Below are positions 11,100 through 20,841 of a stretch of DNA of 34,589 nt, piece by piece. The notes under the pieces were generated by a model. The model was not told the origin of the DNA. It made no database searches and saw nothing but the letters and a program-made list of their open reading frames with translations. Source of the DNA: Irineochytrium annulatum (taxonomy: Eukaryota; Chytridiomycota; Chytridiomycetes; Chytridiales; Chytridiaceae); NCBI GenBank assembly GCA_027600665.1, contig JADGJL010000181.1, positions 1-34,589 on the forward strand, written 5' to 3'. How positions within the stretch are numbered: position 1 is the stretch's first letter; each line of letters starts with the position of its first letter. Both the position numbers and the translations under genes were made by a program.

Positions 11100-12679
11100 A
11101 TGGATCTTGGAGGGCCTCCGGGGACCGACCCCATGGCGACGATGCCTTCCCAACCCCGCGGCCCGCCCACACCGGTCAACTCCGCAGAGAAGAAGCTCGT
11201 GAGCCGCGTTCTCAGCTTGCATGCGGTATGCTGACCACCTGAACTCAGTATGTCGGCAACTTGGACCCGCGCGTCACGGAGAGCATGCTTTACCAAATCT
11301 TCACGCTGGGTGTCGCGAACGACATCATCCAGTCGGTTAAGATCCTTCAGCAGCATGAGAACAAGAACGTGAGTTGCTTCGAGTCACCATGTGCTGATCG
11401 TGTTGTATGAAGTACCCCAACGTGGCCCTCAACTACGGCTTTGTCGAGTTCCGCGACCACGCCCATGCTGATCAAGCGCTCCAGACCCTGAACGGGAAGA
11501 AGATCTTCAGCTCGGTGGGTGTTTGGGTCCGTCGTCGCGCTCGGAAGACTCACACTTGTGACCCCACAGGAGATTCGGGTGAACTGGGCTTTCAACAGCT
11601 CCAACGCGACCAAGGAGGATTTGACGTCGCACTTCCACATCTTTGTTGGCGATCTGAGTCCCGAGGTCACGGATCAGGTCCTGGCGAAGGCCTTTAGTGT
11701 CTTCGGGTCCATGTCGTAAGTACCTCTCCGGAGCGGTTGGAGACTGAATGCTCAGGGATGCACGCGTCATGTGGGACCCCAACACCGGAAAGTCACGCGG
11801 GTACGGGTTTGTCGCGTTTAGGGACAAAGGGGTACGTGATGGTGGCGAACGCGTGTTCTCGTGCTCACGTGACAAAGGACGCGGAGTCTGCAATCAACAC
11901 GATGAACTCAGAGTGGTTGGGTAGCAGGCCTATACGAGTGAACTGGGCCAACCAGAAGACTCAGGGCGCGCTTCCAGGCCGGCACGACGTTGGCCGACAA
12001 GGTTGGCGCGACAAACGCGACTTATGCTGATTTTAGAAGGCGAACAGGGTCAACGGTACGAGACGGTCGTTGCGCAGACACCTCCTTACAACACTACCAT
12101 CTACGTCGGGAACATCACCCCGACCACAACACGTAAAGTTTACTTTCAGTATCGCTGTACTGATGTCACGGAACAAAGAGAACGAGCTTGTTCCCCTGTT
12201 CTCTCAGTTCGGCTTCATCGTGGAAGTCCGTATGCAGGCGGATAAAGGATACGCATTCGTCAAGCTTGACACTCACGAAAATGCGGCGCTTGCAATTGTG
12301 TCGCTCAATTCTGTTGCTGTGCAGGGCCGTCAGCTTAGGGTAAGATTCCTTCTTGCTCATTGGCGTCGTCCTGACGATGCTTTTAGTGCTCTTGGGGAAA
12401 AGATCGCGCCCCGGAGGGAGCGGGCTACCAAATTCAAAACTACGGCTACCAACAACAACCTATCCCGTGGTTCTTCCCGCAAGGTCTGTCTGAATAGTAA
12501 TGCTGCTTATGTGATGCTAAGCGTGATCGTTAGGCCCGAACATACCGCATGCCCCCGCTTCTGCACCCAACGCCTCCCCTCCAGCCGGAGCCGTTTATGA
12601 CCCGTACTCCGCCGCCCAGCAACCCGGGTACTGGAACACTCAGCCGCAACCTCCACAACCTCATCAATGGGGCTATTAA
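11100..12679 (+). CDS. PUB1: Pub1/TIA-1-type RNA-binding protein, three RRMs
   Basis: This cytoplasmic and nuclear poly(A)/U-rich RNA-binding protein takes part in mRNA stability and stress granules. The ATG at 11100 starts a short Pro-rich leader ([18 protein letters not shown]). RRM1 follows, with RNP2 YVGNLD and RNP1 [11 protein letters not shown]2 has IFVGDL and RGYGFVAF, and RRM3 has IYVGNI and KGYAFVKL. The C-terminus is Gln/Pro-rich and ends in PHQWGY before TAA at 12677-12679. The gene has many small introns. Donor and acceptor pairs near 11199/11250, 11368/11414, 11516/11570, 11716/11757, about 11831/11880, about 12001/12038 and about 12133/12173 keep the frame. Introns between RRM3 and the C-terminus are only approximate. 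The order of three RRMs plus a Q-rich tail fits Pub1/TIA-1 better than other multi-RRM proteins such as Nrd1 or Ngr1. Confidence 0.87.
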
Positions 12680-12754
12680 ACAGGCATGACATAAGGGGAT
12701 TATAGCGACGCGTGTTGATTCTGGATATATATTTCAAGTGGTAATTGTTGGTAT

Positions 12755-15700
12755 TCAAAGAGACCAATTTTCCTGTTCCCCTATAAACGGTCTTGTCACC
12801 ATTTTGATCATCTGGTCCCCGCATAGTATACAATCACTAGCAATTAAATCGTCTAAATCCTCCTGTAATGCACTAGTTAGGACCAAATAAGATTGATTGA
12901 CGCACAAATACCTTAAATTCAAGTAAGGATTCACTCTTGGCGCCTTGTCGCGCTTTGCTGCCCGCTGCCTTTTCCGACAAAGATAGTCGCTGGATTTTTT
13001 CGTTCAAATCCAATATCCGCTTGCCCTTCGCACTGTGAACCGACTTCACGACCTCCGACATCAGGCAATCGTGATGGAACACATGTTGACATGGGAATAT
13101 GTAGAATTGCCGCGTCATCAGCGGATTTGTGCATATGAAGCACTTTTCTGTCGACGGAATGACCGAGTACCTACGAAACGTCAGCGAAGGTCGAGTATAA
13201 CGTATTAAAAAAACACACCTATTCTTAAGTTCCCGAATGTCGTGCCGTATGCTCTCCGCGCTTTTCGTGGCTTCGTCCATCTCGCTCTTCAAATTATCGA
13301 TATGGGAGTTGTAATCCTCCAACGCCGCGCACAGTTCGTCCTTAAAGTCGTCGATGAGGACAAAGTCTGGGAAGCATGGCAGAAAATCCTCGATTTTTAG
13401 CAGTTCACAGTTCTTCAAGAAACTGATGGCTCTAATATTGCAAAGGGACGTAAGGGCGTGATGGACGGATTTTAACCTACTGTTTGATGTCCCTTCGTTC
13501 GTCGATGACATGTTTCGCAATCAGCAACCACAGCTTTTTCCGTAACATATCGTCGTCCACCGGCTTGTCCGCGTTTATTTGCGCTAGCTCTAGGTCTTGA
13601 TGCTGCATATTTTCTCAGCTCCCGCACACCTCGACAATCTCACCTTAAGTGCTAAACTAACAGCTTGTTCATACAGCCCCATAAGGGAATATATGCTAAT
13701 GCACGACTGTTTCAACCCTTGATTGCTGCATATCCGAAGGGCGTATTGCAAATCATAACACGGTCTCTCCTTCTGTGAGTATATAAAGTCGAGCAAGCCC
13801 CGCTCGTTATCGTGTGTTGCTTGGGAGACGTAAAGTGACAACAAGTAGTTATGCACGGCGGGGTCGACGTTCCCAAGCTTGTTGATCACGTAGTTTAAAT
13901 ATCTGATGGCGTGGTTCTGTCCGACCGGAGAAGAGAGCTCGTACTTCAGCAAAGCGGGCAAGAGGTTCCGTGGGTCCAACTTGGTTTCCTTCATCCATAG
14001 ATTCACAGTTTCGGAGGGTGCCCCCTCTATCAGCACGGAGGAAAACTTATAATGCAAGTCTATATTGTTCTGACCATTGTGTTAAATTGCATCTTAGAGA
14101 ATGACAACCGTACCTGCTTATTAATGAATTCTAACGCCTTGACCCATTTCTTTTCCGTCGTCCAATGAACAACCACCCGTTCGAAGTCGCCGATCGCCTC
14201 GGCAAAGTAAAGCAACTCTTCTATCCGCCCATGACTTTCAAAGATGTTGTAAGATATCGAGATATCGAGACGATCCTTGTAGTTCTTCAAGAAGAGATAG
14301 AACTCATCCTTTAGCAGCTGGTATTCTTCCGCCGATACTTTCTTCTCCGTCGAGCCCTCGGTTGCCTCCAAAGATGACAGATTGTCTTGCAGCGTGTTCA
14401 GCTGGTTAACGTAAATTTCCGTCAACCAAGAACAAAGTAGGGTAGTTTGCGTTATCTCCTGTTAAATGATTGAGAAGATGAAGACAGCAAACATCCTTAC
14501 CGAGCGCTTCAGCCTCTCCAGCTTTTTCAGCAAGAATTGTTTCAACGCTAGCGTTTCATTCTGCTCGAGGAACCGTAGGGCGACCTCTTCGAAGCTTAAT
14601 GATAACGATTGCGCGAAGTAGTTTGCTGAGAGTTGGTATCGCTTTTGGTTGAAGTAGAACTCAGCTTGCGTCGTCACGATCACATCGCGGTCGGCCTCCG
14701 TCTAGCGAATTGTCAGACCAAAGATGCGCGCAGCGGCCATCAAACCTTGGCGTACGTCATCGCAGAGTCAAAGTTACTCTTTTTAAGGTAAAGCTTCCAG
14801 ACATCGCGATCCTCTTCCGTGATGAGCAACTCGTACAAAACCATATTGGTAAAGACCCACAACGTCCCCTTCAGGACATCCGTCGTCATGCCAATTACAA
14901 ACTCGCCATGGCTCTTCGGATACTTAGCAAGCAGTCAACAAGGAAAACCGTACCAGCGGTATTTCTTCTTCATACACCAGCTCGCTATTTAATTCGCAAA
15001 CAGCCTTGACGCGGTCTTTGAACAAGAGGATGAAGTGGAACTCGCTCAACGCGATAAAAGTAGGAATTTCGGCGGCTGAGTCAGGCGACGTCACTGACAT
15101 CGGGTACGGAAGAAGGACGGCGCTTTCAATAATTGTATCGCCGACTCCCTGGCTGCCGAACGATAGAGCGCCAGTATAAATGCCGGATCCTGTTGGATTT
15201 AAATTCCCGCTTCTGCAGCAAAGCTAACAAACCTGTCAGCCATGCAAACTTCGTCGGCTTGCTGGGGTATCCGTCCTCCTGATATGGGCTCCAGACGCGT
15301 AGCTCACTCGACGTCAGATCTCCACGAGGTATCTCTTGAAATCCCGCGTTCGAGTCGTAGTTTCGAAACAAGTCGCCAAACATCCCCGCCTCGCTGGAGT
15401 TCTCGGAGCAGTTGCCAATGAATTGGTATAGCCGATCAGGCGTGGTCACTAGGACGATGTATCTCCGAGTGGAGCCAGGGAACGCCTCGTAGAAGATCCC
15501 GGTGATGGGCATGTCGTCCTCCACGATCGAATGGACCTGCTTAAAATACTTCTCCTCCTTTTTGAAAAAGTCTTCGGTCGGTTGGAGTTCCGCCTCAAAG
15601 ATATGACCCTGCTTCGAGCCAATTAGCAACGTCCCGGTGGAGAAGTCGTTGCTATTTCTCGGCCGACCCCACGCGATAGACTCAATCAAGACCCCCTAGT

Positions 15701-16320
15701 CATAATAAGTCGTGATGGTTGCGATTTTAGCACACTAACCCGAAATTTTGTCAAGTGCTTCGGCTTCTTCCACTTCTTGTACAGGTAGTAGCTGTCACCC
15801 GACTCCGTAGATATGATGAGATGCCTCGCCGACGGGTCCATGAACAACCTACGCGTCCGGTCGTTCTTCAGACGCGGGACAAAATCGACCTCTGGGTGAA
15901 AAGCAACCAAATATGATATTAGGACAACAATATCCAGCCAAAATCCATAAAAAGCACAAAATTAGAAAAAGAAACAAAAAACAACACGGACGAACGCTAC
16001 GAACCCTCGACATGATGATTTTGCCCCAAGTCTATCCAAAGAATCTGCTGCATCCGGCTGCCATCCTTCTGAACCACCGACGTCGACTCCAACACCATAG
16101 CCAGCCAGTTGTTGGCTACCTTTAGGTCCAACAGGTTACCAGGGAACGAGAACTGGACCCGATCAAGAGCGAATATTGGCAGCGAGCTGGGTATCAGCGC
16201 TGACGACTCCAGCTTATCAAATGTAAATGACAAGGCAACCCATATGAGCAAACCGGCTCCCCGCGGGTGTCCGCGATTGCATCCACTAGTGACATCCTCG
16301 CATATATGTGATGTGCTCAA
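12755..16320 (-). CDS. VPS18: Vps18/Pep3, HOPS/CORVET core subunit with RING
   Basis: This is a tethering-complex subunit acting at endosomes and the vacuole. The N-terminal exon encodes PIFALDRVQF and LDLKVANNWLAMV, the start of the Pep3/Vps18 beta-propeller. It continues with IAWGRPRNSN and TLLIGSKQGHIFEAEL. The middle is alpha-solenoid: RIEELLYFAEAIGDFERV, NYVINKLGNVDPAVHNYLLS and DLELAQINADKP. A coiled segment follows (FPDFVLIDDFKDELCAALED). A C-terminal RING-H2 contains CFIC, CQHVFHHDC and CILC. The last zinc pair lies in a separate small exon (12755-12862) joined over intron 12863-12911. Intron 13171-13218 is 48 bp, in frame and stop-free. The ATG at 16320 is the first available start in frame with the propeller, so up to about 30 N-terminal residues are uncertain. 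The stop is 75 bp from the convergent PUB1 stop. Confidence 0.88.
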
Positions 16321-16775
16321 TAGTGTTCGTCTTTATCTGCCTTGCTGTCAACGATTCAGACACCAGAACCAGATCAACGACAGGATGACCGGCGGACACT
16401 TCCGGGCGTTGACGTCGGGATCGTCGGTGCAGGCGCGGAACCACGTGCGGTGACGCAGCCTGCACAGGTAGTGACGTAGGCGTCCTATGGACTGGAGGCC
16501 GACCGCGACGAGCTTCATGCCAGATCACTGTCGACAATCGACCAATCTCAATCTGGTTTACATTTCTGCTGCCCAGACGGCATGCGGTTCGCTTATAGAC
16601 CCCGTTGCTCGTCAACGTCACAACGCCGAAGAACAACTAATAAAGCTTTGATTACAACAGAGCTAACTCCTTTTTGTGCTACATTTGGTCCACAGGTTTT
16701 CACTTGCAACAACCATGCATCCCCCCAAATTGACATCTGTGTAGCTTTTGACGACATTGGGAACGCAGACACGGG
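16321..16775. promoter_or_regulatory. Divergent intergenic region, VPS18 / methyltransferase
   Basis: About 455 bp lie between two head-to-head start codons. Open frames on the minus strand (up to about 17189) overlap the methyltransferase and look like shadows. I see no clear motif. Confidence 0.4.
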
Positions 16776-17820
16776 ATGAACTCGATGCCATCGCCAGCGG
16801 CAACCAACACGCCGGACCAGAAGCAGATTCAGAAAGGCGCTGGCCATGACGCTGCCACCGACCTGGCGGTGCATCCCACGCGAGTGCTCCAGTCGCCCAG
16901 CCGCACGCCTCTGGATCGGACGCGGGATCAAATGCGAGCGCCACTGCAGATCCTCAAGTTTCTGGACATCAAGCCGGACCACCGCGTCCTCGACTTCTCC
17001 TCCTGGGACGGCTACTGGTCGACCTTGTTCACAACTCAGACCAAGCTGCCTATTTGGTGTCAGAACATGATCGCCTGGAGGCTTTCTGCAGGTAGCGTTT
17101 TGTTGTTTCGCGCTACAAGTGCACTGACCGCGTGCTAGAGTCGAAGGTTCAGATGCGCCTCGCATTACCCGATAAGACGCAAAACCCAAATGGGACTAAC
17201 CCTGTAAGTCAAAGTTGATTTGGCTTTTGTTTAACTGGCTGACACATCTTTAGAACGGGCCCTTGCGCTTCTTCTTTAGCGACTTCGGCAATCCGACTCC
17301 ACCGGTACGAACTTTCGACGTTGGAGGGTTTGTGCTAAGTGATTCGCAGGTTCCACCGATGTGCAGCGATCCCAGCTGCCCCGGATGCACCCAGCCATGG
17401 GGTGGCTGGGAGAACATGTTTGACCATATTTTCACGTACGTAAACTATCACGATGCCGAGGCCGAGCTAGGCGGGAAGGCCGATGTCAATTCATTCAACC
17501 AGTGGTGCTACCGACTCTTGCGCCCCGGAGGTCACTTGGTGGTCATCGACCATGCAGCCATCGATGGCAGCCAGTGCACATACGCGAAGGACCTGCATCG
17601 CATCGATGAGACGTGGGTTGTGAACGAGATAACCTCCGCTGGGTTCGAGTTTGTCGAGGCAGACAACACGTTGCGGTACCCTGCGGACCAGCGGAACACC
17701 CCGGCGTGGATTCAAGACCAGCCGCCTATTTTGACGGACCGGTTTGCCCTGAAGTTTAGGAAGCCCGGAGGCGAGGAGCAAGAGAGGGAGGCTTTGATGT
17801 GTTATCTGGGGCACTGGTGA
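16776..17820 (+). CDS. SAM-dependent methyltransferase, COG4798-like
   Basis: This is a predicted class I S-adenosylmethionine methyltransferase; the substrate is unknown. Four exons are phase-consistent: 16776-17091, 17139-17203, 17254-17304 and 17350-17820. Around residues 40-85 it reads RTRDQMRAPLQILKFLDIKP and then HRVLDFSSWDGYW, where the first SAM-binding loop is expected. The C-terminal half has YRLLRPGGHLVVIDHAA, LHRIDETWVVNEITSAGFEF and LTDRFALKFRKPGG. This arrangement is that of the bacterial-type predicted methyltransferase COG4798. The usual glycine-rich loop is replaced by SSWDG. A cysteine-rich insertion (MCSDPSCPGCTQPWGGWE) precedes the DHIFTYVNYHD motif. Intron 17305-17349 is 45 bp, in frame and stop-free. 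The coding frame at about 17026-17090 is unconvincing, and another frame there reads AAYLVSEHDRLEAF, so the model may hide an indel. A start at 16785 is equally possible. Confidence 0.75.
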
Positions 17821-17853
17821 ACTGAAGGCGCGTGGCGTATTGCGATATTGTTT

Positions 17854-17859
17854 AATAAA
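17854..17859 (+). terminator. AATAAA polyadenylation signal
   Basis: The canonical hexamer AATAAA lies 34 bp after the methyltransferase stop codon, a plausible 3'-end signal for that gene. Confidence 0.5.
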
Positions 17860-18106
17860 GAGATGTTGCGTGTCATTCATGCCGGACTCGTTGGCGGGGA
17901 TTGAGTCAGTCGGCGCGTCAAAGATCATAAGATCCTCCTCTTCACCCTCGCCCATTCCGCTGGCCGCCGCAATCTCCAGCCCTTGCGTCCGATATCCTAC
18001 AGGTTCCCGAACAGCCCTCATCGTCCACTTGCCGCCTGCTCAGTCCCCTGTTCAATTCGCTCGGTGCATGGTCAGCCCAATTCCCCACTGAGCCCACCAG
18101 ACCGCG

Positions 18107-20841
18107 ATGTATCGCCGCGATGCGACCGCCATGTCCATCCTCCTTATCGTGAGTTGAGCATGAACATCTTCGTCGGACCTTCGCGCCAACCGCATTCATT
18201 GCATTCAGGGAGCCCGCAAGAGCGGGAAGACCGAGCTCATCCGCACTTTTCTGGCCGGCGGATTCCGGAATCAAGGGCGCGTCGTTTCAGGGAAGCCATT
18301 GCATGGCCTCGCTGCGGCTGGAGACGCCCCTATAGCCCCATACGAGCCGACGGTCGAAGACGCGAGGTATGTGTTTGCATGCATGCTGAAAGTATTAAGC
18401 TGACATGGCCAACTAGGACGATGCAATACGTCCTTCCATCGCTTCCTGACTCGACCGCTGGCATCTTATCTGCGTCTACTGCCGATGTGGTCGACAAGGC
18501 AGCTTTGGACGAAGCCCGGCGCTCCCTCCGGGCGGAAGATCTTGCCGACGCGGACGACTGTGCCGCTGTGATGGAAGAGTTGAAGAGGGTGGCGCGACAT
18601 AGAGCACTGATAACAATTATGGAGGTATGCTGTCCCTTTTTGTGAATGGGTGGACACTGAATGTTTTGCTTCTAGGTGGGCGGCTCCGAGGAACTATCTG
18701 CATTATGGTGCACCTCTGTAGCCGCTGCTGACGCGGTAATGATTTGCTACGATGTGTCGGATCGGGCGACCTTTGAGGCCGTTTGGGCCTTTTGGAGGAT
18801 GGCGGCTTTGGTGAAGAAGACCACCAAATTCCCTTGTTTAATTGTAGGAAACCAAATCGATCGTATTGGAGGGTATGTTGAGGAAATACCTCAATTTGTC
18901 AATTGCTCACGCTCCCTCTATGATAGGTCAAGACGGCGCGAAGTTCCTCGCGATCATGGCGAGGCGTTTGCGCGCATCGTAAAGGTTCCGTACTTCGAGA
19001 CGACCGCAAAGGCGCCGCGCTCGGTGGAAAACTGCTTCCGAACGCTTGTTCTTATGACTCAGGCGAATACCATGGACTTCCACGCATCCGAACTTCCTCG
19101 CCTGCCAACGAAACGGTCAAACTCCTCATTCGACCTCACCACCGCAGCCACGTGCACGCAGCCGGAGAACGGCGACAGGCTTAATGCGTCAGACGAGGGC
19201 GAGAACGCGCAGCGGGAGCGTGATAGGGATAGCATCGATCATACGACGAGCTCCGTCCTCTATGCCGCGGTCACAAGCAGCAACGCATCGCAACATCGGC
19301 CACCATCGTTACCGGCCGACAAGAGCGGGCTAACAAGCGGAACCGGTAGCCTTTTTCCCCATTGGATGGTTGCCAATCGGAGGAAAACAATGTCACCAAT
19401 TATAACCCGGCGGTCTTTGTCACCCGCTCGTCCGCCGTCAGACCCAGCAGACATTAATGGCGCTCGGTTTGTTAAAGAATCCTCCTCGGCGCCAGTCTCG
19501 CGCAACGGGAGAGGGGCCACGTCACCCAGCCCAATCCGGAGGAGCCGGCAGGCGGGTCCGCCCGCATCGCCTACTTTGCGGAGGACATCAATCCTCGGCC
19601 TGAAATTTCATGGGGGTTGGAAGCCCACGTCGGAAGGCGCGGCGCAGGACGCAGCGCCGCCGCGGAGTCCAGTGTGCCGCGCAGCGGGGGTGGAGCTGAT
19701 GGATTTGCGGGACAGGAGGAGGTCGGAACCGTGGACGGTAATGGTGCCGTTGGCAGGGGCCGCTCGGCCCATCTCGGCGTTGTCTGATCCCACTTCTGCC
19801 GTCGTTGCGGATGTGAAGGCGCGAGCGCGGGACGCGGTGTTGTTTCCGAATCCGATTGAGGAGCCTTTGAAGGGCGGGTTGCGGTCGATGCGCGACAGGA
19901 TTTACGACGCTTGGAGAGCGTCCACGGACTCGACAGGCGAGGCGGTTGAGGCTGTGATGGAGGAGGTGGGGCTGGGCCGGCACATGAGTAGGGTCCTTGG
20001 GGCTAGCTTTAGGGGTGGGGAAGGTGGCACCTCAATCGGCGTCGAATTACTCGGCACACTGGGAGAGAGGTCGTTAACACCACCAATGCCGAGTCTCTCC
20101 AGGCCCCCGACGCCACCCCGGGACCAGGGTGCGCGGGCATCGGATACTACGTTGAGTTCGAAGATGCCAGCGCTGGAACCGCCAGCGGTTCGGAATGTAC
20201 GGAACGAGGACCTGTCGACATTTGACAGCTCGCTTGAATCGCAAATGCTGACGCCAGAACCAGCACCACGGTCGGATTGTTTCGTCCGGTTGCCGACGAT
20301 GCTCGTTCCGAAAGGCGCCGCTACGGACCTCGTGCAGCTTCACGTCGATGGCAGCCCCCTACGGTGCGTCACAACGCCTGATGCTACGCCCGCCTACGCG
20401 CCTGCCGCCGAGGGCGCGGACATAGCGGCCACCGACGACGACGCAGCGCAGAGCATGTCGCCCGGGGCGCTCAGCGACATGTCCGAGTGCCAACCGAGCG
20501 CGGCGGCGCCGTCGAAGCGGGCCCTTTTCCCCGGTCGGGCCGACTCACGCGGCACCTCGAATGACGGCTCCGCATGGAGCGAATTGGCGACGGAGCTGGG
20601 GTCGCCGAGTGCGGACGGTGTCGTCATCCCCGAGTTTGTGAGGGAGGAGCGGTGGAGGGATCAGATTAGGACGTTGGAGCAAATGATGATGGCGCTTGAG
20701 GCGTTTAAAGGCGCGGGCGAGGACGGTGGGTCTGTTGGCGGTGGTCGTCGCGTTAGTGCGGTGTGGGTGCACGGCGACGATGACGGGGACTCGGACGATG
20801 AGACCATGCGGACCGATGAGAGCGAGGTGGTGGCGAAGTGA
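18107..20841 (+). CDS. Divergent Ras-like GTPase with long disordered tail
   Basis: Five exons join in phase: 18107-18148, 18209-18366, 18417-18624, 18676-18872 and 18927-20841, giving 839 residues. The first about 240 residues form a Ras-family G domain. G1 is GARKSGKT, G2 is YEPTVED, G3 is MEVGGSEELSA, G4 is VGNQID and G5 is ETTAK followed by SVENCFRTLVLMT. Residues matching Ras G12, G13, D57, Q61 and K117 are R, K, E, S and Q. About 20 residues are inserted between the P-loop and switch I, and about 40 between switch I and G3. The remaining about 600 residues are Ser/Pro/Arg-rich, with acidic patches and SP/TP sites, and end in DESEVVAK with no CaaX box. The Ras fold assignment is solid. 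Loss of GTPase activity and a scaffold-like role are inference. Intron 18873-18926 is 54 bp, in frame and stop-free. The upstream in-frame ATG at 18107 was chosen over 18131. Confidence 0.82.

Noticed and set aside
15913..16125. Lys/Arg-rich plus-strand frame opposite VPS18
   Set aside because: It lies over a VPS18 intron and exon on the other strand and has low-complexity lysine-rich composition.
16593..17189. Long minus-strand frame of 198 codons
   Set aside because: It is a shadow of the methyltransferase coding exons on the plus strand. It is rich in Arg/Gly/Val and has no family motif.
19588..20772. Minus-strand Arg/His/Pro-rich frames
   Set aside because: Antisense of the GTPase tail; composition is what GC-rich codons give on the opposite strand.
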